This document shows, in pieces, positions 12,870 through 25,499 of a DNA stretch of 64,000 nt (within the stretch, counting starts at the first letter, position 1; the number at the start of each line of letters is the position of its first letter). The notes below the pieces were generated by a model. It ran no database searches, had not been told where the DNA came from, and saw nothing but the letters and a program-made list of their open reading frames with translations. Source of the DNA: Glossina fuscipes (Eukaryota; Arthropoda; Insecta; Diptera; Glossinidae); assembly GCF_014805625.2 (NCBI RefSeq), contig NW_023998415.1, positions 20,047,921 through 20,111,920 on the forward strand, given 5' to 3'. Position numbers and translations under genes: made by a program.

Positions 12870-13255
12870 ACATATGTAGACACATATGCATTCATTTCTA
12901 CTGCTTTTACTTGTTTTTTTTTTTTTGTTCGTCAGGTCTATTCTATTGTCAAACTTTGTTAAATTATTTGTTTTGTGACGTGCACTTTACCGTTTTCTTT
13001 CTTTTTTTTAGTTTACCGTGAGTAGCCGGAGAGGAAGTGAAGAGAAGGGAGAAATAGGTGGAAAATTAGAAAAAATTAGAAATTTTATTTCAAAAATTTA
13101 TAAACTTGCATTTATACGAGTATTAGTGATAAAAAGATAACGCAAACCTTTCATCCTGATATGCAATGCTTATGCTGAATGAGTTCGTGCAAGTTCCATT
13201 GAGAGAGAGTAAAGTAAAACATACGAATATGTGTATGTGCATAATAAGGAAATTC

Positions 13256-13258
<3 letters not shown>

Positions 13259-13298
<40 letters not shown>
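13259..13298. repeat. AT dinucleotide array
   Basis: Twenty AT units run without interruption. A short direct repeat of 'aacactactgtg' follows immediately, and an A24 tract lies at 13421-13444. The long minus-strand frame here (117 codons, 13256-13609) is the translation of these tracts, not a gene. Confidence 0.95.
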
Positions 13299-13306
<8 letters not shown>

Positions 13307-13444
13307 TAACACTACTGTGAACACTACTGTGACAATCCAAAAAAGGGGGTTTGCGACCATTTTAGAATAATGATATTGGAGAAGATTGTTAATAATGCCC
13401 TTAAGTACTACAAAACAAACAAAAAAAAAAAAAAAAAAAAAAAA

Positions 13445-16303
13445 TACACATTTTGGGAAAACATTTAAAAATGGCAGCACCGGAGCAATTTCCGTGGGGC
13501 ATATGTAACGAAAGGAACTCTGAGGCATGCAGTGTAACAAATCCAAATTTGAAATAAAAAAAAAAGAAGAAAATCCTTTATCTACATTCTTATAGCGGGG
13601 AAAGCACATTTTATGTGATTGGTAAGCCTTTGAACGAAAAGATTGGATTTCCGGTCAAAAAATGAACCACTCTTGTCTTAATAGAAAATCCTTCGATTCA
13701 CTTATCACAAAAATTCCACTTAACTCTCTACGGAGTGCCGTTTTAAACATACCGAAATAAGTTCGCATAAATAAAATGAAAAGTGCTGGAGTTATGCTGC
13801 GTGCCGTCTTCAAAATTCATCTTTCAAGATAAACACTTTCAACGTTTTACACATGTACATATGCACATTTTTTTTTTATCACAATACACTTTTTTTTTTG
13901 TTTATTTATTTTCATTAGTCGCGAAGTTTCAACACCATAAATACATCAAATACTCTTCTCAACGTTCTTTCCTTCGACAACTTGTTGCTCGCAAATATCT
14001 CTTCTGCTGGCTGTCTTTAGCAAAGAAAGAATCGCACCTTGCCGCGAACTTATGGGAAAAATGACAAGAAAGTATGTAACTCTATAGCGAAGTCTGTAAC
14101 AAAGTCTAAAGATGGTGTTGCAAATATTTTTGTTCTTGGCTAAAGTATTGAATGCTTCGGAACCGCTCCCACCCTCTTTTTATATGAATATAAACTACTT
14201 CCAAAGACATTTGCTAATGTATTAGAGAAGCTTTTATGCAGACAGTCTTGTCGTAGTGTTTGGAAAATAGGTTGAAATTGTCAAGGAATTTCGGAGTTCA
14301 TTTAGGCGTATCCATTCCGAAAGCAAAAAAAAAAAAAAAAAAAAAGGTTTAGCTGCTTGTATGTCATAAACAATAACAACAGATTTGATAGCGAGAATTT
14401 GTTAAACGATATACGAGCAACTCCAGAACGAGTGGATGAGAACGCTGACAAGGTCGAGAGTAAAGGACTTCATTATCTTTCAGCATAAGTCTACGTAAAG
14501 ACGATGCTGAAAATTGCCGAATATTGTTGCGTACACTTTCATCAGCCACATCCATCTGAGTTCAACCCTACGCTAATCCGTGCAGTGAAGCATTCTTGCT
14601 CCCTTCTACAAAATAATTGAAGCCTTTGGTTTCGCACGTAAGAAAGGAAGTGTGCTCATGTTCTCTCAAGTATCTCTTAAAGTAAAGAGACATTGCTGCC
14701 TTTTCCTGGCAATAAAGTTCATTATATTAACTCTATTCTATTTAGATATTTTGATAAGATCCCTAGTAAGTGTCTTATATATGATATAGCATTTATTTCG
14801 TAGCGCGGTGTTCCTTGATTCTTGATTTAAATATTAAAGAAGTAACAAAATTATATAAAAGATTGAAAAACGGGGAAATAAAAATTTACAAATGCCATAA
14901 TATTGGGTGGGCGTGGCTGATTTTTTCAATTTTTTTAGGGAAATTTTTTATGGAAATTCATAAGATGTTTGTGTTGTAGTTTATGAGCAGCGAACAAAAG
15001 AGAGGGAAAGGAAATGTGTTCAAAGGTTTGGCTGTAAAGACGTATGGGCGCTGTGGTAGTACAAAAATGTTCACACAGATCAACGCATATATATATATAT
15101 ATATATAAATAGTATTATAATAATTGAATTGAATTGAATTAATGCGATCTAACAGAACGATTGACACGAGAACGTCCTCTTTCAAGTTTATGATATTAAA
15201 GCGATTCATCAAGCAGGAGCCTGCATTAACAGTTCGGAACGTCGTTGCAGTATCAAAAAACTATTATGCCAGACATGTCTCTAACGACTTGGTAAAAGTT
15301 TTTACATATTTCTATGGAAGTGCTTTCGTTTATCGCATGCAGAGCAATTGCAATAACAGAACCTTTGATGTCGTTCCGATTCCCGCGAACGTAGCTAGTT
15401 TGGTTTTTATTTTGTGCGTATGGACCGCGGGATTTTTATGCGAAAAAGATACTGAAGCTATTGAACAATCGAATACATTTCATTTTAGTTGATTGAATCG
15501 ATTTTTCATTAAACATTTTATCTACAAAGTTGTATTATATAACGTAATAGGCACTGAACGCTATTAATTTAAAGATTAATTTTTTTTTTTTTATATTTAA
15601 GTAAACAAGTATTTAATATAATTTAAAAAAGTGAATATAAATGTAGATATTATTTTTTAAGAGCAATAATTTTCATAATTTATTGTTCGTAATTTCATAA
15701 TATATATTGAAATGCAAAAATTTATAATAATAATAAAAATAAAAAAAAAAAATAAAAAAATTACAGAAAATATTTCATGAACATCCCTGTGTTATTTGCA
15801 TTTTAAAAACTTTGTGTAGTTAATGAGTTTTGTGCACATATTGCCGTGGAAGGGGAAAGGCCCATGTATATATATATATATATATACATGTATATATATG
15901 TAGTACATTTACACGGTACAATTTATCTATATGTGCCCCATTACAGTATTGCGCTATTTAATGAACTGAACATTATTATTTTTATGCTATTTGTATATTA
16001 AAATAAGCCGCTTGTTAACGAACTGCGAAAAAAATGAGAAAAAAAAATTGAATAAAATTGTGAAAAAAAGGAAAAAAGAAACGAAAAATGCACCAGCAAT
16101 AAGTAAAAATAGATAAAGTTTTACACATTTAATTTATTTAATGGACATTATCAAAAATTAATTGAAATTAATGTTTTTTTCTTTTTTTTCTTTTTTAAAT
16201 ACATATTTCAAATATCTATAAATGTATAACGAGACATATTAACAGGATTTTCCATATAATGAGCACGACTTCAGTAGAATACTGAGTTGATTTTGCTTAA
16301 TTT

Positions 16304-16341
<38 letters not shown>

Positions 16342-17190
16342 AATAACCGATTCGGGGTTTTAGATTTCCACATTTTTGGTAGAAATGCGGCTGAAGGAGC
16401 TTTCTTAAAATGATAATCTATAAAAATTCTGAACTGATTTGGAGAGCAAATTATTGAATTTTTTTTTGGCGACTTTTATAACAGATCTTCTCTAAGGCGT
16501 GTGTGTACAAGTATATGTTGGGTTTCGGATCGGCCGGAGATCATGTATGAAAAAAACCAGTATAAGGAAATTCTCCTTAGGATCAATCATTGGGAAATCA
16601 ATACATACACATTATAATGTATATAATTAATTGATTAATTAATCAGTTGGTATTATAGCTATACCCTTTGAGGGGTTGTAACGAATATTGCTGCGAATAT
16701 TCTACATTTGAGGAGGAGGCCTTGTCTGAAATCTATTCGGTTTTCTAAGAAACTAAATTCGAAAACGGGTAAAGCCAAATATGCTCAACTTTTTTTTTTT
16801 GCACGGTTTTCATACAACACGGCTGGTTCATCAGTATATTTTTTTACACGATTTTCTTTTGTATGAATTTCTACCGCGTAAGAAAAGACTTGGATGTACA
16901 TATTTCTGACGGTTTACCTATCTCATACAGCTGACTTAATAATAGTAATGTCGTAATAAAGTTTGGTATTGGATACAGAGCTGTGATCGAAAATTAATAC
17001 CCATTTGGTAGTATCTCTCTTAAATCGAATTATTATTCCAAATCTATTTAGTCGCCTTCAAACTAATCTTTCTCATATATCATACACTTATGTCAACGTT
17101 TTCCCGGAGTTTCCGGGCCTTTACAGCTTTTTGTGATCTAGCTTGTATCTTTTCAATTGAGTCAAAAAATTATTATAGGCAGCGACACGA
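13445..17190. other. AT-rich non-coding DNA, no gene seen
   Basis: The most protein-like open frame is 15142-15492 on the plus strand (116 codons) with one hydrophobic stretch, but no domain or homologue is recognisable and no promoter or splice context supports it. AT arrays lie at 15087-15108 and 15868-15900. The word 'gggtgggcgtggct' near 14904-14917 resembles the middle part of family 1. Confidence 0.5.
16305..16340. repeat. T36 homopolymer
   Basis: Thirty-six consecutive Ts form the longest homopolymer in the window. It could be the reverse-complement tail of an old retroposed RNA, but no recognisable element abuts it and no target-site duplication is evident by eye. Simple slippage is as likely. 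Confidence 0.95.
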
Positions 17191-17191
17191 G

Positions 17192-17192
<1 letters not shown>

Positions 17193-17239
<47 letters not shown>
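17193..17239. repeat. AT dinucleotide array
   Basis: About 23 AT units are followed by a short AT palindromic tail. This is a pure microsatellite with no other content. Confidence 0.95.
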
Positions 17240-17242
<3 letters not shown>

Positions 17243-17337
17243 TATATGAAATTATATAAATATTTTTTAATTTGATTAACGTAGATATTTATGTATGTCC
17301 ATTACTCCCGTGTGCGTATATGCTAAGCTGCAATTTT

Positions 17338-17470
17338 CTTCTCTTTGTGTTTTTTCTTTTTTTTTTCAGCAGCCTAAGCTTCACTTTACGTGGCACTTTC
17401 CCGGATGCTTTTGATTGCCCTAGCCTGAACGATCAGTTCAGTTACCTATTCCAATTAAGTCAATCTTCAT
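17338..17470 (+). other. splice-acceptor-like site followed by a less AT-rich block
   Basis: A long pyrimidine tract ending in 'tttttttttcag' (to about 17368) is preceded by 'tgctaagctg', a passable branch-point context. The roughly 100 bases after the AG are clearly less AT-rich than their surroundings and stay open in the frame reading SLSFTLRG...FDCPSLNDQ. I find no clear donor site downstream and no domain. It could be a small exon, a conserved non-coding block or chance. Confidence 0.15.
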
Positions 17471-18175
17471 ATAGTCTGCTTGTTATTTTTTTTATTATTC
17501 TTTGGAAGATAAAAATCTAACCAAGCTATCAGATAAGGCATTGATTAATTTATTAATTACCGCTATACAATAATATCGTGATAATAGGCGAACTAATAAT
17601 GAACTAACCATTTCCGGACACTAGGGGAAAAAGTGGTATTTAGTGTCTTGTGTTAGCGATTTGCATTTATAACGATGACGTTAATGCATATGAAAACTGT
17701 TTTATATCCAATTAAGTTAAAATTACTGTACCATGTGCTGTGCGTTTACCCGCATAATAAACAAAAAAGGTTAGTTAGGTAGTTTGTTTATAATTTTATC
17801 AATGAGTTGAAATGATTTTATTTACGCTTGGCAACTATTATCAGTTTTTAAGCAATCGCGTAAACCGTGAAACTTTATGCACAATTTACGTTGTTTATTG
17901 AATACTTTACAACTTTAATAAAAGTTTTTAAACAAATTTTCATTCTAAGAATTGAGAAAACGCAGAGGAAAAACAAAAGCTTTCTATTAGAAATCAGTTT
18001 GAGAAAAACAACATCAATGAGAATTTTGTGCAAATATACAACATCGAGAATTTTCTGCCTACCATGATAACATGTTATAGTTAAGAATATTCAAATAATT
18101 TTAAAATTATTGATTTGTGTGTGCATCCATCACCGAAGGATAGGGGATAAACTCATTTTGTTAGAGCGTTTGCAG
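17471..18175. other. AT-rich non-coding DNA, no gene seen
   Basis: Nothing beyond ordinary AT-rich sequence is seen. The 66-codon frame at 17867-18067 is lysine-rich translation of A-rich DNA. Confidence 0.5.
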
Positions 18176-18179
18176 CATC

Positions 18180-18340
18180 CAGAAAGAAGCCTCGGACACC
18201 CCATAAAGTGTATGCACTTTCGATCAGCATCAAATTCTGAATCAATTCAAGCATGTACATTGAGAGTTCTTGTACGCAGGTTGGTATTGAAAACCAAATC
18301 GGCCAAATCGGTCGCAGGAGACGCCCACAATACTATGTAT
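18180..18340 (-). repeat. dispersed family 1 copy, first of a tandem pair
   Basis: The plus strand reads 'ccccataaagtgtatgcac', then 'gatcagcatcaaattctg', then 'aattcaagcatgtac', and ends with 'ggttggtattgaaaacc'. The same blocks occur at 52025-52190, where 'gatcagcatcaaattctg' is identical. A 122-codon frame spans it (18110-18478), but the copy at 52 kb does not keep that frame, so it is not a gene. Confidence 0.7.
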
Positions 18341-18524
18341 ATTGAAAATATCTTTGTTTTTCCAAAGGAATATAAAATTCGTTTTCCGCTCAGTAGTCAT
18401 AAACTACAGCTGATAAATCGACAAAAGTTTGAATGTATATTCTATGGTCGATGCTGTAGTACTTGCAAAAAAAAATGAAAAAAGGTGCCCACGCATACCC
18501 AATTAGTAGTATATAGAAACAAGC

Positions 18525-18605
18525 TTCAGAGACCTTATAAGGTATATAAAAATTCATGGCTCATTTCAAGTTTAGAATGCACCTAAGCATGTCCGTCTGT
18601 TCCAC
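18525..18605 (-). repeat. dispersed family 1 fragment, second of a tandem pair
   Basis: On the plus strand 'gagaccttataaggtatat' is followed by an eroded middle and then 'cctaagcatgtccgtctg'. The first block matches the head of the fragment at 18180 ('ccccataaagtgtat'), and the last is the family's characteristic 'agacggacatg' word on the other strand. Both fragments point the same way. Confidence 0.6.
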
Positions 18606-21600
18606 TATGTGGTATTTGTGGTAAACATTGTCCCGTTAGTTCTTTTCCATTTTTGTGTCTTTTTTAGGATAACGATGATGGGTATAAAAGATTCGGTCAC
18701 GAGAGAATATAATTTTCTCACTTGCTTTTATAAGGGGTGAATTATTCAAAATCGGTATGATTTACAAGAGTATACGCGATTGCATGAAGACCTTTATTAT
18801 TATTGATTTAATAATAAATTAAAGATTTTTAATGCATTTACAAGCTTTTGATAATATTAAGTATCGAAAAACTTTATCCGAATTTATGATATATAATTGA
18901 AATTAAAGTGCGAAAACTTTATTTAAAAACACAATTTTTTATTTCAATGCTTTCACACACACATTCATTGTTATTCAATGTATTTTTTTGAAAAAATTAT
19001 TTCAATTGTATTTTTAATTTTTGCAATTTTTCTATTAATTTGCAAGATGGAATTGAAAATGCGTTGTTGTGCATGTTGTTATATTTCCATATGCCCACTG
19101 ATTAATCCATATCTTTTATTATAAAGTAGTTAGAGTATACTTGCTGCAATAAGAAATTGAAGGGAATCTTACAAAGTTATCCTTGCCAATGTTTTTATAA
19201 AGCTAAGCCATCATATTATTCTAAATGAAACATTCCGCTCTACAGTCGTCAAATTTAGCCAAAACCCCTAAACAACCCATTTGCGCTGGTCCCATTGCTT
19301 ATAGTTCCTCAATAAGCAAGCTGTACTTATGTTGCTCGCACACTATCGATGCCCACCAGCTCATGTGCATGCTAATAGCGAATCGACTGAGACCTCGGTC
19401 ATAAGGCGAAACCTGTCTTTTTTTTTCATTTTTTCTAGTCAATCTAAAATCTCTATCTGCTATAGCCTATAAATTACTTAAACTAAGGAGGTTTTTTAGC
19501 CACCATCTCAAGTCCCTATTTTATGCTATTTGATTGCAAGGTATCATACACACTACACGCAATATATGCACGAACATGGGATATTGTATCGTTTACATCG
19601 TATGTTACGAGTATATATTTCAATGCACGTATGTTTTTCAGCAAACGTTCGAGTCACTTTTTACATATACTAAATGCCGCATGTACAGATATTTCCCTAT
19701 ATATTGTTTTCCTTTTATTATATTAGTGTTGCTCTATACTTGAAACTGAAAATAGAAAGGTTTTCATATACATTGTATTTTGGATCCTTTTTAATGGGTA
19801 TCTACGATTCGGTTCAAAGTGAATAAATTATTTAAATTCGATTTTATTCATTATATATATATATATATATATAAATATATATATAATATATATATTTCAG
19901 TTAATAACTTTTGACTTTGCTTGCATGCCTTTTGAATAGCACATATATTAATGTTTGGCGAATACCTACGAAAACGTATAATATATACGTATATGCATGA
20001 TGTCATGCGAAAATACATTAAACTCAGACGATATATCCACAGAGAGATAGTTAAGATTATAATATCGATTTATGTGTCTGGAAAAGCGCTTACGCCTCAT
20101 ACACAAACGAATTTATGCACATAACCACATATGTAAGGGAAAGATATTGAAAAATGGTGCAGAGAGATTAAATTTTTTTTTCTTTTTTCCCTTTTTCCTG
20201 CTTAAATTAAAGAATTTTTCTACAAATGTTTGGAAGAAGAGCATGGACGTGATTGCTACCGAATAGCTTTGAATAGGTTGAAAATATGCAGAAGACACAT
20301 GATTAAAAGAGGATTGCTATTGATTACATACAGATTGTGAAAAAATTAATAAAAATTAAAATATGTATAAACAAATAACACCAATAACGTAATAAAATAA
20401 TAATTAGAAATCAAAATTAAACCTTCAATAAGATAATTATTTCGATCCGTGTTGTTGGCATTTAGAGATGAAGTAAGCTGTGGCATCCACTCCATAATCC
20501 CTGTAGCCGTCATACGATTTATTACAGCATAGGCTGCCCAAGCATGGTAAAATGTATCTTGGCGAATAACGCCGCTGGACGAAAATTTTCAAAGTGTTCG
20601 CTTACAAACGCGTTGCTATCCTTTCTAAAGTAAATTAAAGGAATGCGTGGAAATTGAGTTTTCTTCTTCTCTGTTCAACCTTGCTAGGTGATCGGTAAGG
20701 TTTGCGATCTGAAGATGAAGATCGCAGCACTTGTCCACAAAAGTCGGATATAAGTCAGTTTGTGTATGCGTTGATGCGTTTGACAATCGTTCTTGAATGG
20801 AAATGTGCTTACAAAAATTAAATATGACTTGAACGCTACGTGTGCCGATATGCCGTGAAATGAAATTTCAGATAGCTGGCAGTACTAGCTTTACTAATAA
20901 TAAACGTTCGAGATGGCGCAAGGCTGTCACCGCCGCAAGGCTGAAATCGCCGCTCAAGTTCACCTAACCGTCGCATTAAGATTAGAGAGATAATAGAGGG
21001 ACGTGTTTTCCGCATTCTGAGCCTTTCGCTGTAGCAATAATTCAATTCAATTCATACATTCCTTTCTTTCCTCTCTACCTATAATAATTTGATCCCGGAC
21101 AGACGGAGGTACACAAATAAAAGAAAAAAAAGAAGAAAAGTATTCGAAGTTGTACTAAAGACGAATACGTGGCTCTGCAAAAAGCATGAAAATTTTCACA
21201 CCACTCTTACCTGTAAAAATGGCTTTAATCGAGCTACGATTGTTTAGCAGAATATTAAAGGATTTCTACTAAATTTCCCACAAATGGCGATGGCTTAGGG
21301 CGAATATTATTCATATGAAATAAGTTATGGATATGAATATTAATTTTGCTCTTTTCATCTACTCATCACAGGGATTTCTGACAAATGTTTCTAACTTCAT
21401 GTATACGCTTGGGATTAGCATGAATAATGTAGTGGATTAAGCGATGAGGGTCTTCGATCTAAAGTTTTTCATTTCATATTTAAGCTTCACGTGGACTCGT
21501 TCACGACTGACAAAAGTTCACAATTTTAAAAGCTAGAGGTGTGGCTTTTCAAAATTCCTGATTCAAAAAAATTCTGTGAAATTCGTATAAGTTCCCAGGT

Positions 21601-22280
21601 CATTAACTGCGAGGCAGAAATATGTGAATTAATCGGGATTTAGTTTACGGTAACTGCTTTTTAAGTTTCCGCATTGAAAACTTGTGTTCTTCAAAATAGC
21701 AAGTATCGAGTGCATATCGTAAGTATGGGATTACGTTGATGCTATCAAGTGGTATGTGTTAAGTGTATTCGACGACAATGCTTTGTATGGAAAATGATAA
21801 TCATTTTCTCTTTGCAAGCCAGCAAAGAATATAAAGAATTTCGATCAAAACAGACTATATAAATTTGTTTTTCATTTTAACGTTACTTTGCTCACATAGA
21901 AGAAATTCGAAAATATTTAATAATTAAATTGAAAATTGTATTAGCGAAAGCTTACAAGTAATTGTAAATCGACCACAAAATGTGAAAAAGTTTGATTTTT
22001 CATTTCTTAAATGATTTTCTTTTAGTTTTGTCTTACTTTGCATTCAATAAACTTTATAACTTTGCCTTATCAATTATTTATGGCCATACACAGGCATAAT
22101 TTTTTTTTTCTTTTTTTTTTTTTTGCGCTATAATTACCATTAAAGTTTGTGCCCGATTGATTAAATATGCAGGAAAAGTCTCCATATTTATGTTGATTTT
22201 TTTTTTTTTTTTTTTTTTTATATAGAATGCGAAATAAGATTTATTATTAAAAGCCAAAGAGATGAATAATTGAAAAAGAA
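18606..22280. other. AT-rich non-coding DNA, no gene seen
   Basis: No supportable gene. An AT array with small interruptions lies at 19852-19895. Bases 20440-21060 are a little less AT-rich and include a 69-codon minus-strand frame (20836-21045) without a recognised domain. T-tracts occur around 22108-22125 and 22197-22220. Confidence 0.5.
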
Positions 22281-22284
22281 GAAA

Positions 22285-22700
22285 ATTACATTCGGTTTTG
22301 GCCGAATCCATTACGCCGATCACTTTTATCATAAAGAAAGATAGCAAAAAAAAAAAAAGAAGAAAAAGGCGACAAAAAGGCGCAGATATTCCAGGACTGC
22401 CCAGTGAACATCTGTGGACATTTTCATCGTTATATAGATTATAAATATTCACATTTTTCTGGTTTGCTTTTGCAAACGAAAGTATTCTCAGTTTATGTTG
22501 TATTGTAGGCGTGTACGTTAAACGGTTTCGCACATTTTACCATACCCACTTGCAAGGAAGAATTTCTAAAATTTTTGCAAAATGAAAAGCTAATGTTTCG
22601 ATTTGCATATTTCTAAATGCAATGGACAGACAGAGAACCTTGCTTAAATCGATTCCGAATTGAATGCTTATCTAAATCGTCTTTCTGATCTTGAAAAAGA
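22285..22700 (+). repeat. dispersed family 1, one of the more complete copies
   Basis: It opens with a hairpin: attcgg at 22290-22295 pairs with ccgaat at 22302-22307. After a middle section comes 'tttcgcacattttacc' (about 22528-22543), then 'atggacagacagagaacc', and the tail 'cttaaatcgattccgaattg'. An A21 tract at 22705-22725 follows at once, which could mark the end of the element. There is no coding capacity. The class is unknown; a non-autonomous DNA element or a retroposon fragment are both possible. Confidence 0.65.
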
Positions 22701-22725
22701 ATACAAAAAAAAAAAAAAAAAAAAA

Positions 22726-23795
22726 TTAAATTCGTGATCAAGATTTTTGCTCTAACCCAGAACTGACTGCGCTAATCCCACCGTTACTTTTATAGCATAA
22801 TCTTTAGACTTTTAGGGATGAATTGGACAAAAATGTACTTTAAAGTATTAATAGGAAATGACATAGCTATAAAAAAATATAAAACCATAAAAGATAGGCT
22901 TAATATATACGTAGTATATATTGTAGTATGAGTTCATTACTTGGCACAATCAATAATAATTGACTTTACGCTATGCGTTAGCTGATGTCGATAGAAGGGC
23001 AATTGTTTGAAGTTTTTTCTTTTTGAATTCTTATTCAAAATTGATTTGTGCAAATGTATGTGTATGTGCTGTGCATTTTTAAAGATAAAATTCCCGCGAT
23101 AACGGCAAATCTACACATAGTAACGCGACTGATACGATTTAATATAACACATTTGCTACGGTATGTATTATGCGATATATATAAGAAATTCCGTAGCATA
23201 TGCATAGGTGTTACAAATGAAATGATAAATTAAATATATCCGACGGCGCTGAGAAAAAGTGGCTTGTTTGTTGGTTGGTTACTATATGTGTGTGGTTTGT
23301 ATGACTGATTATCATCATCATAATAAAATTATAAGCGGTTTGATTTTAATATAAATTACTTTTTATGAGACAATAATTGATCTGGCTTGATGTCCATTTC
23401 AATAGCAACAAAAACTACGGCGGCAACAGCAGCAGCATCGGAGAAAATCCGCGTCGTGTTATATTATGCTGTTTGTTTGTTGTTTTAATTTATAATTTTT
23501 CATCATATCATAGTCTTTTTATTTGCGTTTTAAACAATGCATTTAAACTGACAGCTGCATATACAAATATTTACATATTTATATATGTATGAGTTGGAGG
23601 GAGATAAAAAAAAAAATGTTTTTTTTGAATGTAGTTTTTTTTTTCTTCTTTTTAATAATATATCTATCTATACAGCAGTATAATATGTTATGTATATGAA
23701 TTTGTTCGAATTGATATTAAACGCACTTTTTCGACAAAGTGAGGCTTGGCTGGGAAAAAGAAGGAGACAATCCGTTGGCTGCCTTGTTAATTTGA
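22726..23795. other. AT-rich non-coding DNA, no gene seen
   Basis: No gene is seen. A short stretch at 23270-23370 is rich in ATTA/TAAT words and the 23408-23450 stretch in GC-richer 'cggcaacagcagcagc' sequence, but neither is part of a convincing frame. Confidence 0.5.
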
Positions 23796-23799
23796 TATG

Positions 23800-24250
23800 C
23801 TCTCATGTGTATATGTGTATATATATACATGTTTGACGAACACTTGTGTCTTTAAATAGAGAAGGAAGCACCTTAACATGTATACAAAGCAGGCGCAAAC
23901 ATGTGTGAACACACGTAAACATATACATATATTTATAAACGTGTGTCAGTGTATACATATATATGTCCATTTGTATGCTTGTATGAATGCGTACTTACGA
24001 ATATATACATGAAATATCCTGTTTCACGCAATGCCGATAAGTTGAAATGTCAGTTGAAGGAAACATATGTTTAACCGTATTTATGAACGAATATATACGC
24101 ACTTATATATACACACACGCGCACACACGTGCATACACGCAATGCACATATATCTATATATAGTAATATATGCATGGTATACATAAGTGCATGGACACGA
24201 TTAAGTACACATGTCTATATATGCATATGCGTATTTATATATTATAAAAC
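23800..24250. repeat. imperfect alternating purine-pyrimidine tract
   Basis: About 450 bases are dominated by TA, CA/TG and GC/CG steps ('acacacgcgcacacacgtgc' around 24110-24130, many 'atatatacatg' words). The repeat is degenerate, not one clean microsatellite. Alternating purine-pyrimidine DNA of this kind can adopt left-handed or cruciform structures; whether it does so here is unknown. Confidence 0.7.
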
Positions 24251-25495
24251 ATTTTATACAGGTTTTGCATCCTTACTTTCTCTTCTTGTAATGAGCGTAT
24301 GAGCACTGGATTCAGAGAGTAGGAAAATATTAGCATGGCACGCTCCTCTAAGTAGTCGCCTTTTCAAATTTGCTTGTAAGATGACAAATAGTAGTAAGCA
24401 AGGATCTTATCAGAGATAAATTTCTCTTATACGCTATATGAGTTATATAGCGCAATATAGTTGGATTTTTTTTTTTTATCTACAATGCTGTTCTAACCTA
24501 ATTTTTGCTCATAATGTAAATATAATTTTCGGGCGAAATTGCTTTCATTACCTTTTAATATACTTTGTACATTGTTACAAAAATCCGATATGGTCGTTTT
24601 AACTGAAGTTTTATTAATAGATAGATTTTTGTGAACTTGTCCTTTATCCGTTTTATTTTACAAAAAGTATTCGCCGAAGTCAGTGATTTATAGGATCAGT
24701 AATTTATAAGCCCTTCGATTAAAGAAAGCAAAAATACGTTGCATATTCTTAAGTACAAATACGAGAATTCGCCTCAAATGAACGTGTGCATCAAAGTAAT
24801 TTTCGTAATTGTAAAATTTTTCAGGCGATGCTTACATGAATTTTGATTTAAGTTTACAACTAGCTTAACTTGGATTATGGGCGTTAATAATGCCAATGTC
24901 GTATATCATATGAATGAAATTTATTTGCTTAAGGATTAATTAAAATACAATATAAATACCCCGTCCGTTATTTGTTATTATTATTTGATTTTTTATGCGC
25001 TTTTTTGAAAATTTATTTTGTAAAAATAAAAATTATATTTTATGCGTATTTTTTCAAACGACAACGACACAAACAGGCAGAAGTAGATAAACAGATTTCC
25101 GCTGTTGCTTTCACATGTATTTTATACTCTGAATAAGAAATAAGTGAATTGCTATCTTTGGATAAAGTTAACAGGAATCTTTATTACATAAAGAGCAGGA
25201 AAGAAATCATATTCGGTTTGATTACAACTTTTTAAGAATCTTCAATACATTATATGCAAAGTTGATTGTAAGCTAAATGTTGATATAGCGATCGTATATC
25301 GGACCGCATACATCATACATCATTATTCAAATTCTAGTTTACTTCTAAGCTATAGCACTTGTGCTACACTTGGCAGCATCATGTAGGCAGCATCTATATG
25401 CGATATTGCATTTAAGCTGATTTTAAGTCTGCTCGTAAGCGTATGCCTGGAACACATTTGTTATAATTGTTTCTTTTTTTCTTTTTTGTGATCAT
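24251..25495. other. AT-rich non-coding DNA, possible U6-like scrap
   Basis: There is no gene. At 24312-24341 'cagagag' is followed by 'atattagcatggcac', which resembles the core of U6 snRNA, but the conserved 5' stem and the rest of U6 are absent. The remainder is plain AT-rich DNA. Confidence 0.45.
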
Positions 25496-25499
25496 ACAC

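Noticed and set aside
15142..15492. 116-codon plus-strand frame
   Set aside because: A length expected by chance in this much sequence; no domain, and AT-rich flanks without gene signals.
18110..18478. 122-codon plus-strand frame
   Set aside because: It spans a dispersed family 1 copy, and the matching copy at 52 kb does not keep the frame.
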